A stretch of 64,000 bases of DNA from Sialis fuliginosa. Taxonomy: Eukaryota; Arthropoda; Insecta; Megaloptera; Sialidae. The first letter of the stretch is position 1. Every line of letters starts with the position of its first letter. Below the pieces are notes generated by a model. It saw nothing but the letters and a program-made list of their open reading frames with translations. It was not told the DNA's origin and searched no databases. Location of the stretch: NCBI GenBank assembly GCA_961205875.1, contig OY540810.1:10292001-10356000 (forward strand), given 5' to 3'. This document shows positions 1 to 10,608 of the stretch, in pieces. The position numbers were made by a program, and so were the translations under genes.

Positions 1-64
1 AACATCAACGAATATTTCTATTTCAGCACATTTAATTTTAAAATGTTCACCACTGCGATGTTCT

Positions 65-88
65 CCCAGACTGATGCCAGTACCTTAT
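65..88. mobile_element. terminus of TIR family A
   Basis: A short match to the right-hand end of the recurrent TIR family called A in this annotation (GACTGGTGCCAGTACCTTA in better copies). The body of the element was not recognised beside it, so this is a solo end or a badly decayed copy. Confidence 0.45.
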
Positions 89-120
89 ATATTTAAAAAA
101 TTTAGATATTAAGAGTTTTT

Positions 121-420
121 CTTATGCTCGGTATTATAAAGGAGCTCATTAATTTGCAAGCTTGCAAACACTTTCATATGGGGTATCAAACTTATATGAC
201 AGTTCTATTGGAGTTTTTGACATAGTTTTATGCATAGGAAGTAAAAACAAAGGTATGTAAATTATATTTACTATAGTCTATTTACTGATCTTGAGTAAAA
301 ACGGTTAAAATCAACTTACTGCTTATGAAACTATATAACTTATATAAATTTGATACCTCGTTTGAAACTGTTTGCGAGCTTGCAAATTTTGCGAGCTCCT
401 TTATAATACTGGACGTTAGA
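121..420. mobile_element. foldback MITE with about 75-bp inverted repeats
   Basis: The outer 75 bases on each side are imperfect reverse complements. Both arms carry GTATTATAAAGGAGCTC, then TTGCAAGCTTGCAAAC or a close variant, then a GGTATCAAA-like motif. The 150-base centre is AT-rich with no coding capacity. The form is that of a small non-autonomous DNA transposon. The superfamily cannot be named because no clear target duplication is visible. Confidence 0.7.
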
Positions 421-859
421 GTGTGTATTTATAATATTTTACTATTATTGAATTATTAATATAAATGAGATATATTTTTTAAATACTTATTATTATTCAG
501 TATTTGCTTTAATATATGTAATTTCATTAAAACATAGTTTTTTTATAGATATAAGTCAAGTTAAAAACAAATTAAGTATTTATTAGTTTTTAAGATTATA
601 ACTTTTTATGTCTAACTTTATGAATGTAGATTTGTATGGTATTATTTATGAATATTTTCACAGTATAATAAATTCAGTTCAGGGAAATTCTATTTTTATT
701 TTTTTAAATCCATTTTTTTCTATTTTTATTATTTATAGGTCCAGTGCGAGTTCCAGGGTTCGTGTGTGTGGACGATTTCCGTTGGGGGTATCAGGATATA
801 TAATAATTAGTTGGATCCCCCAGCATATAGTACAAAACATAAAAATACATTTTAATAAA

Positions 860-1310
860 TTGTTATATATGTCAAGGTATAAGTATATATTATAATATAT
901 TTTTATATCTTAATATATATGACAAGGTATAAATATTTATTATAATATATACTAATATATGCTCAGAGCCTGAATTTGGCACGATCCAAGAATATATTTG
1001 TATATATTATGATATATATTAATATCTTAACATATATAACAAGGTATAAGTATATATTATAATATACACTAATATATGCTGTAGGCCTGATTTTGGCACG
1101 ATCCGAGAATATATTAGTATATATTATAATATATATTTATATCTTAACATATATAACAAGGTATAAATATATATAATAATATATTGTCATATATATATTA
1201 ACATATTAATATATTACAATATATAAAAATATAATATAATATATACCAATATATTCTTGGATCGTGCCAAAATGAAGCCCTCAGCATATCTTACCGGTTG
1301 GCTCTTATAA
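860..1310. repeat. 117-bp tandem repeat with an inverted terminal unit
   Basis: The motif CAAGGTATAA recurs at 873, 923, 1040 and 1157, and GGCACGATCC recurs at 978 and 1095; the last spacings are exactly 117 bases. At about 1250-1290 the same motif appears inverted (GGATCGTGCC followed by the complement of the neighbouring unit). The array is therefore two to three direct units facing an inverted one. The filler is almost pure TATAT, so the region can form extensive hairpins. No gene lies here. Confidence 0.8.
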
Positions 1311-1720
1311 TATATGCTAATATATTATCATTTTTTCCCGGGTGGATAATAATATTTTATGAAAATCTAAGATTTAACATCAAATGATTAAACAGAATCT
1401 TTTGCACAGCGTCTTTTGTTTCTATAATGTCAGAGCATAGAACTGTCATTTATATAAAAACACAGTAGCTATGGAATATAAGACGCTGAAAACAATTACT
1501 ATATGTGAATGTCAGTTTGAATCACGATACCTACAAATATATATCTTTCCACCATGAGTTTGAATGAAAAAATATGTATTTTACAATATAAATAAACGGA
1601 TTTTTATAAATTACAATCAAGAACTTCCAAGAAAGGTAACCTATTTATTTATTTTTGATTTTCATACAAATTATAAGATAAAACCTGGTGTTTCCTGGGA
1701 GAAAATATAATTTCACACGA

Positions 1721-2038
1721 TTTTTTCAATAACTACTGAATGAATTTTATTCCGGTTTTCACTAATGGATAGGTTAAGTTTAGGTGTATAATTTGTGGGT
1801 ATTTTGGGTAAATTTCATGAAGCCGGAAAAAACAATTTGTGGTGAACCGTGCGTTGTTAGCATGTTGGGTGGGCGTGTTGGGTGGGCGTGTTGGGTGGGC
1901 ATGTTGGGTGGGCGTGTTGGGTGGGCGTGTTGGGTGGGCGTGTTGGGTGAGCATGTTGGGTGGGCATGTTGGGTGGGCATGATTACTTTATGTTTAGTTA
2001 AATTAATATCTCCGGGTAACACCGGGCCAATGCGCTAG
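1721..2038 (+). mobile_element. Helitron remnant, 3' end intact
   Basis: The right boundary has the Helitron 3' hallmark: a short GC hairpin (CCGGGTAACACCGGG) followed by CTAG, with T as the next base. The inner part (ACTACTGAATGAATTTTATTCCGG, then TTTCATGAAGCCGGAAAA) is shared with fragments near 13670 and 33660. The 5' TC end was not located. No Rep/helicase coding remains. A 13-bp minisatellite has expanded inside it, and an inverted relative lies at the right edge of the window. Confidence 0.7.
1861..1977 (+). repeat. 13-bp minisatellite, nine units
   Basis: Nine head-to-tail units of CRTGTTGGGTGGG (R mostly G; one unit has GTGAG) fill exactly 117 bases. Because 13 is not a multiple of three, all frames stay open on both strands and give Gly/Val/Trp- or Pro/Thr/His-rich artefact frames; none is a gene. 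The array lies inside a Helitron and recurs inverted near 63500. Confidence 0.95.
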
Positions 2039-2349
2039 TTCAAGATAAATGTGTAGGGGAAAATAGGAGAATATATACCAGTATATTTTAGGTAACAATA
2101 CAAATTGAATGAAGTCGTATTTTTGCCTGTAGGCATCAGATAATAAAACCTTCAATCAGTTGCTGTGCAGCATTTACTTGAAAGAGGGTAGAAACAGCTG
2201 TAATTTTACAAGAGTAACCTTCATTAAAACGAATTTTGTTTATTTAATATTATAAGATTTTGCTTTATTATCCAATAACTTAAAGCTACAAAACTATCTT
2301 TCTTTTGCGATCAAAAATATTAAAGAAAATGGGTAAAATTGTTATGTAT

Positions 2350-2912
2350 AGTAGGGTCTTAGTTTATGCGGTAGATACGTTTGACAAAAAACCACATATA
2401 AAAAATTGCTTACATCATAAAATACGTTCTATACTTTTCTAAAACCACGTAGAAACCAAATCAATAAATTAAAATAGGCAAAAAATCACGTAAAAATGTT
2501 TATGACAATTCACGAAAATAAGAATGCCCAAAAAATATAAAGATAATTAGTTCGAAAATCTGAAAGATATTAAATTACAACTTAAAATAAATTAAGTTTT
2601 GCTTCCTCGCAATATAGAAGATATGAGAAACTTTTTTTTAAATATGATTTATTTAATTTTATTGAAAAGTAACAATATTTTATCATTTTTTTTTCACTAT
2701 CTGAAAATACAACTGGTGCGAAATCTTGTTAAACGAAAATTTTAATAACAAAACGTTTACATATTTAAATTTCTTGAATTGTCAGCTTTCATTTGATACC
2801 CCATTCACCAAAACGGGAAATCCCTGAATTTGCTTGAAAAATCGCACTTTTCGCGATTGCACGTTTCTTCAATTCCGCATAAAAAAAATCCGCGTAAAAA
2901 GAGACTCTACCG
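2350..2912. mobile_element. pogo/Tigger-like TIR element, long copy
   Basis: The ends read GTAGGGTCTTAGTTTATGCGG on the left and, reversed, CGGTAGAGTCTCTTTTTACGCGG on the right. Both match the ends of the shorter copy at 57027-57341, and the flank is TA-rich. The middle is about 250 bases longer than in that copy; the extra part carries a terminus of family F (2597-2640) and a stretch similar to 57880-57930, so it looks like an insertion. No transposase frame remains. Confidence 0.65.
2597..2640. mobile_element. terminus of TIR family F nested in the pogo-like element
   Basis: TTTGCTTCCTCGCAATATMGAAGATA is the conserved end of family F (compare 39565-39590 and 59165-59188, reversed). Its opposite end is not present nearby, so the insertion is truncated or decayed. 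Confidence 0.5.
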
Positions 2913-4079
2913 TATTTTTTTGTTATTATTAGCATCAATTGGAATCGCATTGTAAAGCACATAGAAAATATTTTGATTCTATGATTGGCTAACGTTTAAT
3001 TTTTACCAATTTTTTATGAATATGTTCTACATTTTTGAACAGTGTTTATCCAACAACTTCCCACTAGTTTGTTTTGAAGATTGATAGGTGGCGCCACCAA
3101 CACGAAAGTGAAATTTAAATACGGATTACAACTTTAAAACTAAAAATACCAAACCTGTGTATTAGTGTGTATATCATCATTAATTATGACCATTACATTG
3201 ATGTCTCTACACCGGTGAGTTGTTATTTTTAGTTTTTGAGTTACACGTAGTTCTTATAATTCACACTAATATTGGTGCTGTCACCTTCATTTATTAATAA
3301 TAATACAAAATTCATTTTTTCCTGAAAATAGGCATCGAATTATTTTTTTTCTTCATTTAATAACATAATACCTGACGTTAGAAAACTAAATAAACTAAAT
3401 AAAATTCACATTATCAATAGCAAGATGTGTTATGTGATATAAATATAATTTTGTCGTGTCTGTAATTTTAAAAATCATTTTAATATCCCTGAACTTGTTA
3501 AAATTTAGATAAATATACGAAGAACTAGATATCAAGTTAAAGGTCTGAATAGTCTTTACAGAAATCTAATTTATTTTAAAACAGCAAAAGGGATAAAAAC
3601 TTCTAAAATTAGATACAAAAACTCTTTTCTACAAAAAGTTAAATATTTATTGGCATATACCAAAAATAAAAGTTCGGAAAAAACTTTATAATTTCAGTAC
3701 TAGCTTTTCCTTATTTGATAAACAATTTTCCAAGCCACTCGTTCGAGACTGCTGTACATGAAGGGAAATGTGGGAGGGGTAATGTGGGTATATAAGACGG
3801 GCCGACACAACAAAACATGAGTGTAGCTGGGCTCTACACAGGCCTGTTAATAAAATGATGAAGGGATCTAGAGCCTTGAGACAATAGATGATAATAAATT
3901 GTTGTAATCAAAGATAGATGGAGCGGTACTTATTATAATGCCATTATTTGCCTTTAACGAGTCATTTCTATGCACGTGAATCTTTTTGATATTTAAAATA
4001 AGTATATGTTTTTCCATCTTACCATTTTTAATTTTTTACAAATAGTATAAGTATTGTTAAGCCAATTTTTTCCAAATTC
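2913..4079. other. AT-rich stretch with one TATA box candidate
   Basis: No coding exon, RNA gene or full-length repeat was recognised. The only feature that stands out is the TATA box candidate at 3789. Confidence 0.4.
3785..3860 (+). promoter_or_regulatory. possible TATA promoter
   Basis: TATATAAG at 3789-3796 sits in a locally GC-richer stretch. About 25-30 bases downstream is ACAACAAAACATGAGTGT, with an ATG that opens only 13 codons. Spacing and local composition resemble a TATA-driven start site, but no downstream gene was identified, so a chance match is quite possible. Confidence 0.25.
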
Positions 4080-4440
4080 GAGGATTTGATGGAAATATTT
4101 ATTTTAAAAAGGCTGACTCCGAATTTTTCATTTTTAATTGGTTAATTAAAATACTAATAAAAAACTGCAGAAAATTTAATGATCTCTTTAAAATGCGAAA
4201 GACAGAGTTGATCGAACATTCGTTCATTAGATACAGTATGTTTATAATAAAAAATTCTACGTTCCCTGGACTATAGATATTTTTTCCACGATGTATGTGT
4301 GTATGTCTGTAACTCAAAAGCGATAAATCATAAAATGGTGAATCTTTAAATTTGGAATTAATTTTCATCTGGGAAGGAAACCTATTTTTGAAAATGATCT
4401 TACAGCCGGAAACGAATATTTACTATTATCAATTTTTTAA
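4080..4440 (+). mobile_element. repeat family I (tctgtctg type), copy 1
   Basis: The stretch from GAGGATTTGATGGAAATATTT through TGTGTGTATGTCTGTAACTC to GGAAACCTATTTTTGAAAATGATCTT is shared, with divergence, with 41545-41810 and 60000-60185, and partly with 45185-45400. Class and ends are unclear. The rows of CTGTCTGT and the TGTAACTC motif are typical of non-autonomous insect Helitron or SINE-like repeats. Confidence 0.5.
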
Positions 4441-4468
4441 CTTTCTTGGTTAGTTTTCGTAAGGTTAG

Positions 4469-4498
4469 TTATGTAGGTTAGGATATGTTAGGTTAGGT
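4469..4498 (+). repeat. short TTAGG-type repeat
   Basis: About three imperfect copies of (TA)GGTTAG, the insect telomere motif, lie in interior DNA. The tract is too short to be telomeric and is best seen as a simple repeat. Confidence 0.6.
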
Positions 4499-4499
4499 C

Positions 4500-6230
4500 T
4501 ATTCTAACACACAACACGTGATATTTGATAGTTGTGACGTCGGTAACGGCATATTCTTCAGGTTAATCTTATTTTTCAATGCAAATTATAAAATTAAAGA
4601 AAATTTAATAATACATACAAATTATTTTATTTGGAGGGCGGGTAGTAGAACCCTCCCCCCAAAAAAAGAAGTTATAAAATTAATGCAAATTAAATTATAT
4701 AATAATAACAAATGCGAATTAATATTGTATTATATAAAATTATTTTTAATGTCACTTTATTTTTAGTATAATGCTGATAATTCAAAATGTTATTTCTCAA
4801 ATGCAATATATTTAATGCTCAAAATATATAAAATATTCCGCACTACTCAAAAAACTATTAAATTTCATGAGTTCAAAATATAATTTATAATAATTATATT
4901 AAATCGAGACACGAGCGTGACCCGCCGTGCGTGATCGTGGATTTTTTTCTGTAATATTGAGTAAGCGGCCATGACTAAAAATATTATTTTCGTGAGCAAA
5001 AATTACTCACACGCACAACTCTAGTTATATAATAAATAATAATTATTATTATAAACATATTTTTTTACAATAATGATGTATCTAACATTAATTATAAAAA
5101 TGTAGTGAATAAAGCAATGATATAATTGAACAATAGTTCAATTAAATACAAAAACATGTCACAAAAAACGTAATGTAGTTAAAAGCGTTCAAAAGCACAG
5201 CACAAAAACTGTAAATATCACAAAACGTGCTCAAATTGTTGGATTGAAGAAAATATGTTTTGTTCTATTGTAGTACTAAATTATTTTGTTAAAGCCTAGA
5301 GTTATTCCGTTGTTACAAATGGGCCCCTACGGGTTAGCAAACGCTTTAAAAAACCAGCAATTTTAGAGAAAAAAAGTTATCTGTTTCTTTGAACTTTCCC
5401 TTGAAACAGAATGAACGTTTCATTTAAAAAGAAACTTTTTATTTCCTCGCTTTTTCTAGATGAAGGAGAACACCACATCTTTTACCCAGGATCCTCTACT
5501 CAAACAAAAACTGAATTTTAAGTCGCTCTAATAGAAAAGTTTCGTCGCTTTTTACGATGGAAATTACTGGTTTCAAGATAATTTTAAAAGTATATGAATT
5601 AGTTATAGCGTGTTTAAAAAACGATACATATACTATTCCAAATAAAATGTACTCCTTGAATCAATTGATGATATTGATTATTGATTTTATTTTGCAATTC
5701 AATTAGTTGAGATTACCATTATAGGTTTTTCTAAAGATACCTCCAATGTGTATGCTTTTGACTATAATATAACCATTCTTTTGTTTGATTTTACTTTGAA
5801 GAACATATAATAATCTCTTTAACCAAAGTAGGTATACTTATATGTTTTTCAGGTAAATATTTGAGCGTTGAAAACTTTGACAATTAAAACTGATTCCCAA
5901 TTTTTTTGCTTTCATCATTTTTTTAGATACAGGTAACCCTCCTACAATACGGTTGATAGGTTCTTATAAAATGTCGTGTTATGTGAAACCGTGTTCTATG
6001 AGACCCAGAGCCAGTACAAAATGGGGGTAATGTTCCAAAAAAAAATCAAAAATTCAAAATTTACTGAAAATTTATTTACAACATAACACATTTATCAATA
6101 CAGAGATTGGAATGAATTAAATTTTGTTTAAAAGCAATTAAAAAAAATTTATAAAACATTTTGACCAAAAATATCATTACAGAAGTTTAAAACATGTTTT
6201 ACAGTACTACTGGAAAATGGAGAAACTGTT
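4500..6230. other. AT-rich region, nothing recognised
   Basis: No coding exon or RNA gene was seen. Weak similarity to pogo-like termini is present near 5935-6005 (GTCGTGTTATGTGAAACCGTG), but no paired end was found. Confidence 0.4.
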
Positions 6231-6233
6231 TTT

Positions 6234-7202
6234 AGGTTTCCGTAGAAAACTAGGAAACCTTATAGTTTCGCCATGTCCGTCCGTCCGTCCTCAAAAATTT
6301 TAAGCCGATTAAGATGAAATTTGGTATACAGACGAAGACTGATAACCCAAAAACAGAAATGATAATATTTTTGAAAAAAAAAAATTTTTTTGGACCCCCT
6401 TACCATAGATTGTTAAGTATTTTCAAAAAAAATTTTTCACTTAATCCATTAAGATAGGTCTTCTAAAATGCAATAAAAAATGCAATATGACATTTTGATT
6501 TTAACCCTTCAGTCACGATATAATTGCGTTCCAAGTCGTGATAAAAGCGTCCCCCCCACCCTAATTTCTAAACTATCAATTTAAAAAATCTGAAAAAATT
6601 CATGAATGTAGCCTTTAATTAGTACTTCCACTGAAAATTATAACGAACACTGTCAAAATTATTTTGAACCCCCCTCCCATAGACTGAAAAATGAACTCAC
6701 ATTTTTTTTTCACTTAACCCATTGAGTGGGATGTCATTAGATAGGTCTCCCAAAATGCAACAAAACTTGTTAAATGATATTTTGATTTTAACCCTTCAGT
6801 CACGATATATTTGCATTTAAATGTCGTTATCAGAGCGTCCCCCCCCCCCCTTAATTTCTAAACTATCTTTTCAAAAAATCTGAAAAAAATTTAGAATGTA
6901 GCTTTTAATTAGTACTTCCACTGAAAATTATAACGAATACTGTCAAAATTATTTTGGACCCCCCTCCCATAGACTGAAAAATGAACTCACATTTTTTTCA
7001 CTTAACCCATTGAGTGGGGTATCTTTAGATAGGTCTCCTAAAATGCAACAAAAAATGTTATATGACCTTTTGATTTTAACCCTTCAGTCACGATATATTT
7101 GCATTTAAATGTCGTTATCAGAGCGTCCGTTGAAATAATTCTTGTTTATAAATCGTAATGACTACGGAAACCTATCATGTGCGTGCCCAACACGCACTTG
7201 GT
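6234..7202. mobile_element. AGGTTTCCGTAG TIR element with internal tandem repeats
   Basis: The ends AGGTTTCCGTAG and CTACGGAAACCT are perfect 12-base inverted repeats. The left end continues with TAGTTTCGCCATGTCCGTCC, and the right end is followed by a GCGTG-CACGC hairpin. I recall this layout from a repeat common in lepidopteran genomes. The interior consists largely of 287-bp direct repeats (separate entry). There is no coding capacity. Confidence 0.7.
6430..7120 (+). repeat. 287-bp tandem repeat, about 2.4 units
   Basis: The motif TTTTGATTTTAACCCTTCAGTCACGAT starts near 6494, 6781 and 7069, spacings of 287 and 288. Each unit also contains AGATAGGTCTYCYAAAATGCAA and a C-run. The later two units are closer to each other than to the first. 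This is internal amplification within the surrounding TIR element. Confidence 0.9.
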
Positions 7203-7808
7203 CATTTTATTTATTAGTCACTTCAACTAAATAATAAATAAATGAAAACAATGTCATGTTTTTCGACTTAATAAGAAGTCCTCATCAAGAGCGTACTAGT
7301 TCCAGATTGATGTTTTATATTATTAAATTAAAATTGACATTTAGAAAACAATATATATTTGTCATCCCTCACGTAGATATAATCAAGTAAAAAGAAGAAA
7401 ACATCAAGAAACATAGTATTATGAAATTTATCTTAAATGTTTTTTCAGATAATTGCGACGCAACGAAATGACAAAGAGGTACAATATTCTCATCGGGATC
7501 AAGGCGAGTAGCAAAAAACACGGTGAATCGTAAAAAATCATCATTATTCCTGTTAATTTTTTATGCAAATTACTGAATTACTCAAAGTCCAATTTTGTTT
7601 TTGTGGAGAGAAGACGTATTCCCTTATCGTTTTAATTTATTTCACATCTGATGAGTGTATTTGATATTACTAGGGTCAAAGAAATCGCGTCGTTTTATTT
7701 TTAAGGGATGTACAAATCTGTACAAAACATTTTATACTATACAAAACTTTAAAAAACCGACGTATAATACAATACAAAATTTAAATGTACATAAAAGTGA
7801 ATGAAATA
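7203..7808. other. AT-rich, nothing recognised
   Basis: No gene, RNA or complete repeat was seen between the two TIR elements. Confidence 0.4.
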
Positions 7809-8578
7809 TCGGTATGGAGAACCATACATGACTTCCATGTTCTTTCTATCTTTTTAAATAATTTTTAAATATACATTTTTTTAAATATTTTATTTATATA
7901 ACCTACTACTATGAATATACATATCGTAATACATTAAAAAAACATATATACTTACAACGATTACAGCTCTTTTTGCTATTTGTATATAAATATTAGTTTT
8001 CTAATGTCAAAAAACATAATTCACATTCGTAGAAAAACTAATTTGACAATTTGAATTTAATTGCATTTGTTTCCAAGGCAACATGAATTAATGACGTATT
8101 AGTATTAAAAATTCAAATTTTAAGTGTGTTTTTCACCCCTTTAATGGCTTTTTAGGCACGTATAAATAATAAATGTCCCTTAGTTTCAATTGAACTGCAT
8201 ATGTACCAAATCTTATCAAAATTAGTGAGATAATACTCGCAATATTCACTTTTTAGACGAAAAAAGTTACAAAATTTCGAATATTTCCAAAACCCCTAAT
8301 CCGATTAGCACCAAAATCAATAGGTCTGGAGTACTCACTGAGGCAAACATTTTCCCCAAAAATAATTCAGATCGGTGCATTTTTACGGTAGTTATCGTGA
8401 ACGAAAAAAAATCTACATCCTGACATACAGACACACAGACACACGCACAGCCGCCATGCGGAAATAACCTTTTCTTTACGTTTTGAAGTTAGTACAATCA
8501 GAATTTGTCATTTTCTCGGACACGATTTTTCGATGGTATTACAATACTTCCATTTCTTTCAGAACATGGAAGTAAAAA
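7809..8578 (+). mobile_element. ACTTCCATGTTC TIR element, copy 1
   Basis: ACTTCCATGTTCT at 7831 and its complement AGAACATGGAAGT ending at 8573 form inverted ends. Homology to the second copy (30397-31189, inverted) continues a little beyond both: on the left through CGGTATGGAGAACCATACATG. The two copies are collinear over about 770 bases and closely similar, which suggests fairly recent activity. No transposase is seen; the superfamily is unknown. Confidence 0.75.
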
Positions 8579-9040
8579 TAAACTTAATGTTTGTCTGATA
8601 TAAACATAAACATATGTGCTCCAACTTTTTTAGTGCAAAATTACCAAATTTTATCTTGATTAAAGATGTAACGTTGAACGTAACACAGAACTCAGGATAA
8701 ACAATAAGTAATTGTATTTTGCAAAAAAATCATATCTTTGAATAAGATAATATACCTAAATACAGAACGTATAACACATTATTATAATAAATGTAAGTTG
8801 TAGCTATTCATAATATGGAAAATGGATTACAATTATTTTACTTTATATTAAAACTTTCGCAGATCCTCTGACGTTGTTAATAATTTATAATTTGCTACAG
8901 ACCTCCTCAGCGGTTCGAAGGAACCACTTTGGGAACCACTGATATATATGAATGACATTGACGTATGCGCGTTAATTTAAAATCAGCGATTTAAAAATTG
9001 ACAATTGTTCATCATAAAATGCATAACATTTACATTATTA
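8579..9040. other. AT-rich with a hAT-like end
   Basis: Only GGAACCACTTTGGGAACCACTG near 8925-8942 stands out. It looks like the terminus of a small hAT element whose partner was not found. Nothing else was recognised. Confidence 0.35.
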
Positions 9041-9414
9041 TACAGTGTGTTCCAAGTTAATTAAGACATAGGAAATTTAACATGGGGCAATTAGAAGTGT
9101 TGTAGTAACCTTTGGTCAAAAACGATGTGTCATTGGTGCATTTTGAAATGCCGCTTCGAAACTAACTGATAAATTTTAAATTAATCAACAGTATTTTGTT
9201 TTCAACAATAAAATACATTAATGAAATTAAAGTAAGCATCCTAGATAATATTATAATAATATTTTTTGGCTAATATAAATTTGAAAACAAAATACTAATT
9301 ACTATTTTATTAAATTTTGTGGCGGTATTTCAAAATGCACCAATGACACATCGTTAAATTTGACCAAAGGTTACTACATTTCTAATTAATCTTAATCAAC
9401 TTGGAATACACAGT
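9041..9414. mobile_element. long-TIR MITE, copy 1
   Basis: The outer roughly 150 bases on each side are inverted repeats: CAGTGTGTTCCAAGTTAATTAAGA on the left against TCTTAATCAACTTGGAATACAC on the right, then CATTGGTGCATTTTGAAATGCCGC mirrored inside. TA-rich flanks and a CAGTG end suggest the Tc1/mariner superfamily. A second, inverted copy is at 26190-26536. No coding sequence. Confidence 0.8.
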
Positions 9415-10247
9415 ATATTTAAATTACCACTGTTCTAGAATACCAAGTAAATTCATAACGGTTTGACACCTCGCAAATAGCGTCAGCTTAGCTTTTACTC
9501 TAGAGTAAATTCTTTGTAATATCCGACATTAAACTGACTTTTTATTATTAATGTTATATTTCACACAAATCTACATTGAACAAAAAATAGCCGCATTTGA
9601 CTGTAAAAATGTGACAAATTAAAAAACATAATTTCTAAGAATGAAAATCAATTACATTTGTTCACTGATCTGAATACATATTTAAAAAAATATATTCCAT
9701 TAATTTTGTATTTCGTAGACTGTAAAATATACGCATTTCACATAAATAAATACGCCGATTCGAAAAGACACGGGGACTAAAAATAAATTCTTGTATACAT
9801 AGACGAGTATTGACGTCACCATTGAATTGATCAAATAGTTGTAAATAAATACACAGAAAACAATCTAAGTGCATTCTAACATACCAGGTACAAAACATAG
9901 ATAGTGTGCTGTGCTCATGAATACGTAAAATACCTTTTTTTTTATCCGGCTAGTTCTAAGTTTAACTTGAAATAAATATTTTTTTTGTACCTAACATGTA
10001 TACGGTCTATAAATAAATAATTGATTGCCAATGAATAATCTGTACTTGTAGTTGAAGTTGAAGGACGTGTTCAGTTTTATAAATTTTAAAATCGATTGAT
10101 ATTGATATTGAATTATTTATACACTTTTATTACAACGCATTGAAATCGTAGGTTGTAAAGCTTGAAAGACATAAAATAGCAGTAATTGATACATATGTAT
10201 TGTATATATACAATAATATAATATAATAGTAGTGACGTTAAATATAA
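9415..10247. other. AT-rich, nothing recognised
   Basis: No coding exon, RNA gene or repeat structure could be supported here. Confidence 0.4.
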
Positions 10248-10440
10248 ATAAAAACAAACTTGTTTGTTTAAACGTCAAAATTTATTAAAGAAGAGGAAAC
10301 CGCAAGCTTTCGATTCACAGAATCATCGTCAGGCTTTTAATAAAGATTTAAATTTGAGAAAGATGTTCTGTGAATCGAAAGCTTGCGGTTTCCTCTTCTT
10401 TAATAAATTTTGACGTTTAAACAAACAAGTTTGTTTTTAT
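10248..10440. repeat. perfect 75-bp inverted repeat with a 43-base loop
   Basis: Bases 10248-10322 and 10366-10440 are exact reverse complements by eye over 75 positions. The loop is 10323-10365. The arms contain CGCAAGCTTTCGATTCACAG and AAACAAACTTGTTTGTTT. Perfect arms this long imply a recent event. A diverged single-arm relative at 48774-48890 shows that the arm belongs to a dispersed repeat. The minus strand carries a hammerhead-like core (separate entry). Confidence 0.95.
10308..10332 (-). ncRNA. hammerhead-ribozyme-like core
   Basis: Read on the minus strand, CTGACGA (fits the CUGANGA consensus) is followed by T, a 5-bp stem GATTC/GAATC with a three-base loop, and GAAA. That is the conserved core order of a hammerhead. 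Flanking TTTATTAAA and TTTAATAAA could pair as stem I, and AGC/GTT could form a short stem III. Such motifs are known in the terminal repeats of Penelope-like elements. Stems I and III are weak here, so activity is uncertain, and the relative near 48860 has lost the GAAA. Confidence 0.4.
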
Positions 10441-10608
10441 ACAATAATATACATACATTCATATAGAATATAGACAATCTCTATTTTATTTCTAATATAT
10501 CGTTTACTACACTAGTTTCTCAATATTGATGCCAATAGGATATATTTATATAGATTACATAATTTTCATATCAGGTACCTACTTTATTAGTGAAAATAAC
10601 AAATCGTT

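Noticed and set aside
860-1310. CRISPR-like direct repeats
   Set aside because: Units are long, AT-rich and contiguous without spacers, and the DNA is eukaryotic.
1733-2038. Three overlapping open frames on both strands, 73-84 codons
   Set aside because: They are produced by the 13-bp minisatellite, which stays open in every frame. They are repeats of Trp-Val-Gly or Pro-Thr-Gln-His and not proteins.
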